Assembly (NCBI GenBank): GCA_013331265.1
Contig: DUGS01000169.1
Span: 1 to 5,864 of the forward strand
Length of the DNA: 5,864 nucleotides
From: Methanosarcina sp.
GTDB lineage: Archaea; Halobacteriota; Methanosarcinia; Methanosarcinales; Methanosarcinaceae
Direction: 5' to 3'
Below the pieces are notes generated by a model that had not been told where the DNA came from, made no database searches, and worked only from the letters and a program-made list of their open reading frames with translations. This document shows, in pieces, positions 1 to 4,763 of the stretch (position 1 is its first letter; every line of letters begins with the position of its first letter). The position numbers and the translations under genes are program-made.

Positions 1-84
1 GTGTATAATACTTTCACCCTGCATCCGGTAATCTTTAGTAAGACACCTTACATACCGTATCAAGGGATATTTAAAAAGTATTGA

Positions 85-360
85 TCTTTAAAAGTAACCG
101 AAAAAGAGTGGACTTACCAAATAATATTTAATTTTCGGGGATATTCTTATTATGCATTAGCGAAAGGACGTATAGAATCTGGTTATTTCTCTTATAAGAT
201 TGAGAAATATTTTATCTTAGACTTAAAAATATTTAATCTGAATTTTATATCAAGCCTTAACCTGAATATATTGAATTTCCAAAACACTTCACATATTCAA
301 AACGCTTTGCGTCCTGAAATTAAAGCTCGCATTAACACTCTTTCAGGAATAAATACCTGA
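85..360 (+). pseudogene. Stop-free 91-codon frame without a start; possible decayed gene
   Basis: Reading from 85, this frame has no stop for 91 codons and ends at TGA 358-360. The preceding in-frame stop is TGA 82-84. It contains no ATG or GTG, and the first TTG is at 271, so a start-codon-based search misses it. The translation is rich in Tyr, Ile, Asn and Lys, with an opening SLKVTEKEWTYQ and a more ordinary-looking end, ALRPEIKARINTLSGINT. I do not recognise a family. In DNA this A+T-rich, a run of this length without a stop is unlikely by chance but possible. It could be the 3' part of a decayed gene that lost its start, or simply the untranslated leader of the RPA1 gene, which begins 77 bases downstream. 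Confidence 0.2.
225..236 (+). promoter_or_regulatory. Candidate TATA element upstream of RPA1
   Basis: AAAAATATTTAA resembles an archaeal TATA box. If used, transcription would start around 250-260 and give a leader of roughly 180 nt. Several other A/T runs upstream (for example around 69-78 and 119-132) fit equally well, so the choice is weak. Confidence 0.18.
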
Positions 361-437
361 TTTTAAGGCAGGTACATACATCAAAGAAAAGCACCACCAA
401 ACATTGAAAGTAAGCATCAACGATTCAAGGGAATAAT

Positions 438-1892
438 ATGACCGATATTGAAACTATTTATAAGAAGCTCAGCCACGTCATAAGTAAAGAGGATTTCCTG
501 AAGCGCACACAGGAAAAGGTCGAGAACATGGGAGGGCTTTGTGATGAGGAAATGGCTGCCGTGCTGGTTGCTAATGAACTGGGATTCTCGGATGTTGGCA
601 GAGACAGCATAAAAATAGAAAATATTACCCCTGAGAGCGGGCCTGTTAATTTTATTGCAAGAATTATTTCGGTTTTCGATGTTAAAGAGTTCACAAGGAA
701 CGACGGGACTATAGGCAGGGTAGGAAACCTTATCGTCGGTGATGAGACAGGGAAAGTAAAGTTAACCCTGTGGGACAACATGGCAGATCTGATTAAGACG
801 GGAAAAATAAAGGTAGGGCAAACCATTCAGGTCAGCGGATTTGCAAAGCAGGGATATTCCGGAGTGGAAGTTAACATCGGCAACAATGGAGTTCTAACCG
901 AAAGTGAAGAAGAAGTTGATGTTGTCTTGAGCAGCCAGAAAATAAAGGACATAAAAGATGGTATGGGAGACATCAACGTTACCGGAAAGGTACTGGAGGT
1001 CTCCGAAGTCAGGACCTTCCAACGCAAAGACGGCAACAGTGGAAGGGTGGGAAACCTGTTGATTGGCGACGAAACAGGTACACTTAGAGTAACACTCTGG
1101 GACGAAAAAACTGATTTTCTAAATCAGATTGAGTACGGGGATACTGTTGAGCTTGTCAATGCTTACGCTCGGGAAAATGCCTTTACCCAGAAAGTAGAGC
1201 TGCAGATAGGAAACCGGAGCATAATAAGGAAAAGTGAAAAGAAAGTCGAATACGAGGAGGAGTTTACCCCTATTGAAGATATAAAGGCTGATATGAATAA
1301 TATTAATATCTCAGGAAGGGTGCTTGATATATCAGAAGTTCGGACTTTCGAGAAAAAAGACGGGTCTGTTGGGAGAGTAGGAAATATCCTTCTGGGCGAT
1401 TCTACAGGCAAAATAAGACTGACAATCTGGGATGAAAAAACCGATTTTCTTGAAGAAATTGATTTTGATGATACCGTTGAAGTCCTTAACGCTTATTCCC
1501 GGGAAAATACTTTCAGCCAGCAGGTTGAACTCAACCTGGGAGCCAGAGGAATAATTCAAAGAAGTGAAAAAACGGTTGATTACAGAGAGAAATTTACTGG
1601 CATAGCTGACATCATCCCTGGAGAAAGTTATTCTGTACAGGGAAAGGTTTCCGAGATAGGGGAACTCAGAGAATTTGAAAAAGAAGACGGAACCGAAAAT
1701 GTGGTCGCAAACCTGCAGCTTAAAGACGAAACAGGCAGCATCCGGGTGACTCTCTGGGGAGAACAGGCCTATGTGATAGAAGACCTGGATATCGATTCCG
1801 AAATCCAGATCATTGACGCGTATGCCAGGTATGGGCTGAATGAAGAAATAGAATTAAGTGTTGGAAACAGGAGTAGAGTGATTATTCTCTGA
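438..1892 (+). CDS. rpa1: Replication protein A homolog with four OB folds (RPA1-like ssDNA-binding protein)
   Basis: Single-stranded-DNA-binding protein of 484 residues, acting at forks and repair or recombination intermediates. Residues 1-50 form a helical N-terminal segment (ISKEDF, DEEMAAVLVANELG), followed by four OB folds at about 56-155, 167-265, 277-375 and 387-484. Each fold carries the signature G(R/N)VxNL-x-(L/I)xDxTG-x-(L/I/V)(R/K)(L/V)T(L/I)W, and the tryptophans W112, W221, W331 and W440 are spaced 109-110 residues apart. Folds 2 and 3 are the most alike. No Cys4 zinc finger is present, which matches M. acetivorans RPA1 rather than its two-OB-fold, zinc-finger paralogs RPA2 and RPA3. 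ATG 438 is preceded by a modest AAGGGA (427-432) at 5-nt spacing and fits the N-terminal domain. The gene appears monocistronic, with a T-rich tract after it. The family call is strong; the exact ortholog is inferred. Confidence 0.93.
   Translation: MTDIETIYKKLSHVISKEDFLKRTQEKVENMGGLCDEEMAAVLVANELGFSDVGRDSIKIENITPESGPVNFIARIISVFDVKEFTRNDGTIGRVGNLIVGDETGKVKLTLWDNMADLIKTGKIKVGQTIQVSGFAKQGYSGVEVNIGNNGVLTESEEEVDVVLSSQKIKDIKDGMGDINVTGKVLEVSEVRTFQRKDGNSGRVGNLLIGDETGTLRVTLWDEKTDFLNQIEYGDTVELVNAYARENAFTQKVELQIGNRSIIRKSEKKVEYEEEFTPIEDIKADMNNINISGRVLDISEVRTFEKKDGSVGRVGNILLGDSTGKIRLTIWDEKTDFLEEIDFDDTVEVLNAYSRENTFSQQVELNLGARGIIQRSEKTVDYREKFTGIADIIPGESYSVQGKVSEIGELREFEKEDGTENVVANLQLKDETGSIRVTLWGEQAYVIEDLDIDSEIQIIDAYARYGLNEEIELSVGNRSRVIIL
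936..1595 (+). repeat. Internal tandem duplication encoding OB folds 2 and 3
   Basis: Residues 167-276 and 277-386 align end to end without gaps, two units of exactly 110 codons each. By hand count about 66 of 110 residues are identical. Shared blocks include SEVRTF, GRVGN, WDEKTDFL and the linker beginning with SEK. The DNA is also visibly similar, for example around 1099-1120 and 1429-1450. OB folds 1 and 4 align to the same period but are more diverged, so the central pair looks like the latest duplication or is being homogenised by gene conversion. Confidence 0.8.
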
Positions 1893-1915
1893 TCATTCTA
1901 TTCTCTGATCATTCT
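1884..1915 (+). repeat. Exact 16-bp tandem duplication across the RPA1 stop codon
   Basis: ATTCTCTGATCATTCT occurs twice back to back (1884-1899 and 1900-1915). The first copy contains the last codons and the TGA stop (1890-1892) of RPA1, so the protein is unchanged while the second copy lies in the 3' untranslated region. A period of 16 puts the second TGA in another frame. Confidence 0.9.
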
Positions 1916-2050
1916 CCTGTTTCTATTTACTTAAGCTCTCTCATTATTTTATTTCTTTTATATCTCTTGTTTATTTTATCTGTTTATTTATTTTCTGTGC
2001 ATTATTTATCTGCCTAATACTGTATTTATTTATTTTATATTAGCTTTTTA
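1913..2050 (+). terminator. Pyrimidine/T-rich tract, probable archaeal terminator of RPA1
   Basis: Immediately after the RPA1 stop the coding strand becomes strongly pyrimidine-rich, with many short T runs (TTATTTTATTTCTTTTATAT and similar). Archaeal RNA polymerase commonly stops at oligo-T on the non-template strand without needing a hairpin, and none is seen here. The exact end point cannot be fixed. Confidence 0.4.
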
Positions 2051-2159
2051 CCGCTCTTAATTTTATACCTATTTTTTGCTGGATGACGATCAAATTCTGT
2101 TAATGTTTTTACATTATGTCCTTGTCTGGATTTTACTGAATTTGTCGAATTTTTATTTT

Positions 2160-2181
2160 ACATTTACCTGACATTTACCTG
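2160..2181 (+). repeat. Exact 11-bp tandem duplication
   Basis: ACATTTACCTG is present twice without a gap (2160-2170 and 2171-2181), followed by a partial third start, ACATTCAT. No function is evident. Confidence 0.85.
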
Positions 2182-2266
2182 ACATTCATATTTTATTCAT
2201 TATATAGCCCCTTTCTGGTTTCTTTTTTGTTCTTTTTGAAAAAGATTATTTTTTTCAGGAAAATAT

Positions 2267-2292
2267 AGTCAGTTCTAAAAGTCAGTTCTAAA
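2267..2292 (+). repeat. Exact 13-bp tandem duplication
   Basis: AGTCAGTTCTAAA is present twice without a gap (2267-2279 and 2280-2292). No function is evident. Confidence 0.85.
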
Positions 2293-2329
2293 CCCGGATA
2301 TTTTCAAGCAAAAAAGTAGAAAAGTGGGT

Positions 2330-2364
2330 TCCAGTGGAAATATAGGGGTTTAAAAAATTTCCTG
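2330..2364 (+). repeat. Dispersed 35-36 bp repeat, copy 1
   Basis: Begins TCCAGTGGAAATA, continues with AGGGGTT and an A run, and ends TTCCTG. Copy 2 starts 178 bases downstream. This copy also contains an inverted repeat, GGAAAT (2336-2341) against ATTTCC (2357-2362), with a 15-nt loop, so the transcript could form a hairpin. Confidence 0.7.
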
Positions 2365-2507
2365 TGAGAAAAATCAATAGCATTCTAAATATAATTAGGG
2401 ATATTTTGTTCTTATTAATATTTTTTTCAGAAGTATATTTTCCTTCAGTTGCTTCTCCTTAATATTTTTTATAGACAATTAGATATTTTTCATCTGGAAC
2501 AAAAATC

Positions 2508-2543
2508 TCCAGTGGAAATAAAGGGGTTGTGAAAAAATTCCTG
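2508..2543 (+). repeat. Dispersed 35-36 bp repeat, copy 2
   Basis: Same order of blocks as copy 1: TCCAGTGGAAATA, AGGGGTT, A run, TTCCTG, with small differences in the middle. The inverted repeat is less well kept here. The AAGGGG block sits just before a GTG (2529) that opens a 30-codon frame. Confidence 0.7.
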
Positions 2544-2621
2544 CCGAACTTTCAGAAACATCTCGCGAAGAAGACGGAAAGCTCGGGTTTAAAAAAGAGT
2601 TGCTGCGCCTACTTTGAGTAA
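2529..2621 (+). pseudogene. Short coding-like fragment, possible small ORF or gene remnant
   Basis: GTG 2529 opens a 30-codon frame (VKKFLPNFQKHLAKK at the start, CCAYFE at the end, TAA 2619-2621), with AAGGGG only 2 nt upstream. An overlapping frame, open from 2522 to TGA 2615-2617, reads ELSETSREEDGKLGFKKELL and looks at least as protein-like, but has no start codon. Two competing frames suggest an eroded gene end rather than a working gene. No family is recognised. Confidence 0.15.
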
Positions 2622-2631
2622 AAATAGATCT

Positions 2632-2653
2632 CTACTAAAAGGCTACTAAAAGG
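2632..2653 (+). repeat. Exact 11-bp tandem duplication
   Basis: CTACTAAAAGG is present twice without a gap (2632-2642 and 2643-2653). No function is evident. Confidence 0.85.
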
Positions 2654-2685
2654 AAATGCCGTTAGCATTATGTACCATTGACTCG

Positions 2686-2696
2686 TATATATTAAA
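2686..2696 (+). promoter_or_regulatory. Candidate TATA box upstream of the first CBS gene
   Basis: TATATATTAAA is the best TATA-like string in the right half of the spacer. Use of this site would start transcription near 2715-2725 and give a leader of about 210 nt, which would include the coding-like fragment at 2718-2911. GTATAAAAC at 2805-2813 is an alternative with a leader of about 100 nt. Confidence 0.25.
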
Positions 2697-2717
2697 TGTT
2701 AAAAAAAGGTCTCAGAA

Positions 2718-2911
2718 GTGCGGGAATTAGAGGAAAAAGAGCCGGAAAGATATTTGAACGAAAATTTTACCGATAACCGGCTTTTCAGGATTTCCTTCCA
2801 GAGCTGTATAAAACGGGGAAGTTTAAAAGAATCTGGAAGATTTTTCCACAGGAAATTGAAAACCTGAATGGACTTTTAATAACGAATTTACCGGTTTTGG
2901 GTGTTGAATAG
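2718..2911 (+). pseudogene. Coding-like fragment apparently split by a frameshift
   Basis: GTG 2718 opens a 49-codon frame that begins VRELEEKEPERYLNENFTDN and ends at TGA 2865-2867. From about 2777 a second frame becomes the more protein-like one: QDFLPELYKTGKF, then KRIWKIFPQEIENLNG, then LLITNLPVLGVE, ending at TAG 2909-2911. This second frame is closed upstream by TAA 2774-2776 and has no ATG or GTG. Joining the frames near 2780-2790 would give one product of about 64 residues, as expected of a gene broken by a small indel. No family is recognised, and chance similarity to coding sequence cannot be excluded. It ends 21 bases before the first CBS gene. Confidence 0.25.
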
Positions 2912-2913
2912 GT

Positions 2914-2922
2914 AAAGGGGGA
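2914..2922 (+). promoter_or_regulatory. Ribosome binding site of the first CBS gene
   Basis: AAAGGGGGA lies 10 nt before ATG 2933. It is purine-rich and partly complementary to the 3' end of archaeal 16S rRNA. It supports this ATG as the start. Confidence 0.5.
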
Positions 2923-2932
2923 ACTGCAACCA

Positions 2933-3562
2933 ATGGTACAAGACCCTGAAAGGGAAATAGGTACTGGTATTCACAACAGAGAAATTGAGAAAGAGGTCTC
3001 AGTTGCTGAAGTCATGAATAAAGCAGTCATAACAATGGATATTAACTCAGATATTCCTGCTATTGCAAAGGAAATGATAAGTCGTGATGCAGGAAGCGTT
3101 ATTATCACAGAAAACGGAAAGGCAATGGGGATCATAACTGAAAGAGACCTTGTAAAGAGTGTCATTACTGGGAACAGAAAACCAAGTGAGGTGGATGCAA
3201 GCGAAATTCTCTCCACCCCTCTGCTGACTGTAAACCCTGCAACCAGTATAATTGAAGCTGCGAAGCTCATGCTGAGAGCCAATGTTAAGAGACTGCCAGT
3301 CCTGGAAAACGGTACAATCATAGGAGTTATTTCGAATACAGACATCCTGATGATAACGCCCAGTCTCAATACGATCCTCAAAGATCTTATTGATATGAAC
3401 CGGGAAGCTCTCCTCTCCACCCCCTCAATTGAAGAAGTTTCAGAGGAGCCAGCTACAGGAGTGTGTGAGTCCTGTTCCTATCACTCACCAGACCTCAAAT
3501 TGGTTGACGGCAGGTATTTATGCGAAAACTGCCGGCAAGCGGAAGGGGAGGACTATGAGTGA
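2933..3562 (+). CDS. CBS-pair protein with C-terminal zinc ribbon
   Basis: Probably cytosolic, 209 residues, with no signal peptide or membrane segment. Two CBS motifs (about 24-78 and 90-145) form one Bateman module. They end in GIITERDLVKSV, a canonical nucleotide-type motif with Thr and Asp in place, and GVISNTDILMI. After a linker comes a small Cys4 knuckle with C178-x2-C181 and C197-x2-C200, 15 residues between the pairs, and an acidic tail. This is the architecture of Thermoplasma acidophilum Ta0289, a CBS pair fused to a zinc-ribbon/rubredoxin-like domain. From the family, the CBS pair is expected to bind an adenosine-containing ligand and the Cys4 site zinc or possibly iron. The partner and process are unknown. 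It is the first of three same-strand CBS genes; the next starts 125 bases after its stop. The ATG has a good purine-rich ribosome site. The domain call is firm; the role is open. Confidence 0.9.
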   Translation: MVQDPEREIGTGIHNREIEKEVSVAEVMNKAVITMDINSDIPAIAKEMISRDAGSVIITENGKAMGIITERDLVKSVITGNRKPSEVDASEILSTPLLTVNPATSIIEAAKLMLRANVKRLPVLENGTIIGVISNTDILMITPSLNTILKDLIDMNREALLSTPSIEEVSEEPATGVCESCSYHSPDLKLVDGRYLCENCRQAEGEDYE

Positions 3563-3609
3563 ACTACATTCACTGGTGAACCACAATGTGAACTACAATC
3601 ACCGGTGAG
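3559..3609 (+). repeat. GTGAA/TTCAC repeat array, possible operator
   Basis: Two 22-nt direct copies (3559-3580 and 3588-3609) start 29 bases apart and differ at 3 positions. Each contains a dyad: TTCACTGGTGAA at 3569-3580 (only the central two bases asymmetric) and the perfect palindrome TCACCGGTGA at 3599-3608. An additional GTGAA at 3559-3563 pairs with TTCAC at 3569-3573. The array overlaps the stop codon (3560-3562) of the preceding gene and precedes the 3688 gene, a place suited to a dimeric regulator. An RNA hairpin role is also possible. Confidence 0.55.
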
Positions 3610-3616
3610 ATATAAG
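3608..3616 (+). promoter_or_regulatory. Candidate TATA element for the 3688 gene
   Basis: AGATATAAG is a weak TATA-like string directly after the GTGAA/TTCAC array. If used, transcription would begin near 3635-3640, leaving a leader of about 50 nt. The A/T run at 3660-3670 is too near the start codon to serve. The gene may instead be read through from the 2933 gene. Confidence 0.2.
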
Positions 3617-3645
3617 TTTGAGATCTTAAAAGTTTGAGATCTTAA
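3614..3645 (+). repeat. Exact 16-bp tandem duplication with AGATCT palindromes
   Basis: AAGTTTGAGATCTTAA is present twice without a gap (3614-3629 and 3630-3645). Each unit centres on AGATCT inside an imperfect 14-bp dyad, TTTGAGATCTTAAA. The pair lies between the candidate TATA element and the ribosome binding site of the 3688 gene, so it could be a pair of repressor sites or a simple duplication of neutral sequence. Confidence 0.85.
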
Positions 3646-3671
3646 CTTTCAACTTACTATTTTAAATAAAA

Positions 3672-3682
3672 GAGAGGAAGGT
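3672..3682 (+). promoter_or_regulatory. Strong ribosome binding site of the 3688 gene
   Basis: GAGAGGAAGGT lies 5 nt before ATG 3688. It is the clearest Shine-Dalgarno-like sequence in the window and fixes this start. Confidence 0.6.
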
Positions 3683-3687
3683 AAATA

Positions 3688-4482
3688 ATGAATGTCAGCG
3701 AGATTATGACAAATGGGCCTGTAAGTATCAAAGAAGGAGAATTTGTAACTCGCGCCCGTCAGCTGATGCGTGACCACTTCCTTCGGGGTATTGTTGTTGT
3801 TGATGAAGGAAACAGGCTTGTTGGAATGCTAAATGACCAGGATATCATGAATATCACATCCACTCGCTCAAACGTTACAGTGAGTGGGTATGCGAGGCAG
3901 TCCCCAACGGTCACTCCGGATATGGATGTCGCGAAAGCTGCAAAGTTAATGGTGCAATCGAAACAGAACAGGGTTCCGGTTGTCAAATCAACAACAGACC
4001 GTACGGTTGTGGGAATTCTCAGTGATGTGGATATTCTCAGGAACGTGGAACTCCCCAAAAGCACTTCGAAAACAATAGAAGCCATTATGACTAAAAAAGT
4101 CAAAACCTGTTTTCCAGATGAAAGGGTCTCCCGGGTCTGGAACTATATGATAGAAACGGATTATACCGGCATTCCAGTAGTTTCAAAGAAAGGGGACCCT
4201 ATTGGAATGATAACAAGAAGGGACATAATTAAATCAGGCATTTTAAGAATGTCCGTAGAAGACGAACGGGCAACAAGGCCAAACGAAAGTCCCAAAGTTG
4301 AAAAGATTATGTCCACTCCCGCTTATACTCTTTCAGAGAATGATTCCATTATAAGTGCTATTAAAATGATTGTTCAGCGCGATATAGGAAGAGTTACTGT
4401 AGTAAATGAGCAGGGTAAAATATCTGGGATCGTTGATAGGCAAGATCTCCTGGAGTCCATAGTTAAAGGGTGGACTGAGTAA
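3688..4482 (+). CDS. Four-CBS-motif protein (two tandem Bateman modules)
   Basis: Probably cytosolic, 264 residues, made almost entirely of four CBS motifs at about 1-57, 63-118, 128-184 and 203-258, with no enzymatic, membrane or DNA-binding domain. The C-terminal nucleotide-contact strings differ: GMLNDQDIMNI, GILSDVDILRN, GMITRRDIIKS and GIVDRQDLLES. The second and third keep the Ser/Thr and Asp typical of adenosine-ligand sites, whereas the first has Asn and the fourth Asp in the Ser/Thr position, so the inner motifs are the better candidates for ligand binding. From the family it should sense an adenine nucleotide or SAM-type ligand and act through a partner; none is identifiable. It lies between two other CBS genes on the same strand, behind palindromic repeats and a strong ribosome site. 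The start is well supported; the specific function is unknown. Confidence 0.9.
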   Translation: MNVSEIMTNGPVSIKEGEFVTRARQLMRDHFLRGIVVVDEGNRLVGMLNDQDIMNITSTRSNVTVSGYARQSPTVTPDMDVAKAAKLMVQSKQNRVPVVKSTTDRTVVGILSDVDILRNVELPKSTSKTIEAIMTKKVKTCFPDERVSRVWNYMIETDYTGIPVVSKKGDPIGMITRRDIIKSGILRMSVEDERATRPNESPKVEKIMSTPAYTLSENDSIISAIKMIVQRDIGRVTVVNEQGKISGIVDRQDLLESIVKGWTE

Positions 4483-4525
4483 TCCTGAGGCGCAAAAAGA
4501 TAAAGTTAGGTTCTCGCGCAAAAGT

Positions 4526-4549
4526 ATTATAATGATTAAAGATTATAAT
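4526..4549 (+). repeat. A/T inverted repeat, possible weak hairpin
   Basis: ATTATAAT at 4526-4533 and 4542-4549 are self-complementary and separated by 8 nt (GATTAAAG). An RNA stem of 8 A-U pairs is possible 44 bases after the stop of the 3688 gene. There is no T run after it, so it is a poor terminator candidate; it may be chance in A+T-rich DNA. Confidence 0.35.
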
Positions 4550-4597
4550 TGATAAAGATTACAGATTGGCAAATAAGAGTAAATGTTCAAAGAATAA

Positions 4598-4744
4598 GTG
4601 TTCAGAAAGATTCGAGAGAAGATTGCTTTAAGGCTTTGTCTGTCTCCAACACTAACCAAGGTCCTGAGGCTGCGATTCATGCCTCATGAGAAATTTCTGC
4701 GAAATGCAGGTAGAGGAAAAACGGAAGATGAAAAAAGCAATTAA
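4598..4744 (+). CDS. Candidate small basic protein, 48 codons
   Basis: GTG 4598 opens a frame of 48 codons ending at TAA 4742-4744. The product would be strongly basic in its first half (VFRKIREKIALRLCL, then TKVLRLRFMPHEKFLRN) and end GKTEDEKSN. No Shine-Dalgarno precedes GTG 4598. An internal ATG at 4679 has GAGG (4666-4669) at 9-nt spacing and would give only 21 residues. No family is recognised. The frame ends 15 bases before the proposed start of the third CBS gene. The composition is more protein-like than the surrounding spacer, but length and start are weak evidence; it could be a remnant or chance. Confidence 0.22.
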   Translation: MFRKIREKIALRLCLSPTLTKVLRLRFMPHEKFLRNAGRGKTEDEKSN

Positions 4745-4763
4745 CTGCAACTCGATTCGGTGA
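4686..4763 (+). CDS. Candidate upstream ORF overlapping the third CBS gene start
   Basis: ATG 4686 opens 25 codons (MRNFCEMQVEEKRK, then MKKAINCNSIR) with stop TGA 4761-4763. A shorter version starts at ATG 4728 with GAGG at 4713-4716. Its stop overlaps the proposed GTG start (4760-4762) of the next gene in a GTGA arrangement, typical of translational coupling. This matters because that GTG has no ribosome site of its own. It overlaps the 48-codon frame in another frame, so at most one is likely to be real. Translation is unproven. Confidence 0.2.
   Translation: MRNFCEMQVEEKRKMKKAINCNSIR

Larger units (their letters stand above)
1893..2932. other. Long A+T-rich spacer between RPA1 and the CBS genes
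   Basis: About 1,040 bases without a convincing intact gene. The left part (to about 2500) is very A+T-rich and shows no coding-like frame. It contains a near-perfect inverted repeat TCTTTTTGAAAAAGA at 2231-2245, two short tandem duplications and the first copy of a dispersed repeat. The right part (about 2500-2910) is less A+T-rich and has coding-like stretches in changing frames. A TATA-like element lies near 2690. The spacer plausibly holds the RPA1 3' end, gene remnants and the promoter and leader of the first CBS gene. Confidence 0.6.

Noticed and set aside
1..90. Possible divergent gene starting at 24 on the minus strand (MQGESIIH), with a TATA-like run at about 68-79
   Set aside because: Only eight codons lie in the window and no clear ribosome site precedes them. 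The TATA-like run is common in this A+T-rich DNA. It cannot be told from chance here.
458..1559. Several minus-strand frames of 69-122 codons opposite RPA1
   Set aside because: They recur at the same place in each OB repeat with compositions such as FPTLP and SFL runs, so they are shadows of the repeated plus-strand gene.
438..1892. Zinc finger in the RPA homolog
   Set aside because: The only cysteine is C35, so no Cys4 site is possible. This is the zinc-finger-free form.
2330..2543. CRISPR array
   Set aside because: Only two imperfect copies 178 bases apart, with no regular spacing and no cas gene.
2971..3420. 149-codon minus-strand frame opposite the zinc-ribbon CBS gene
   Set aside because: It mirrors a well-supported CBS gene, and its hydrophobic, serine-rich composition is the complement of the CBS codons.
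4526..4549. Intrinsic terminator after the second CBS gene
   Set aside because: The stem is A-U only and no T run follows, so I list it only as an inverted repeat.
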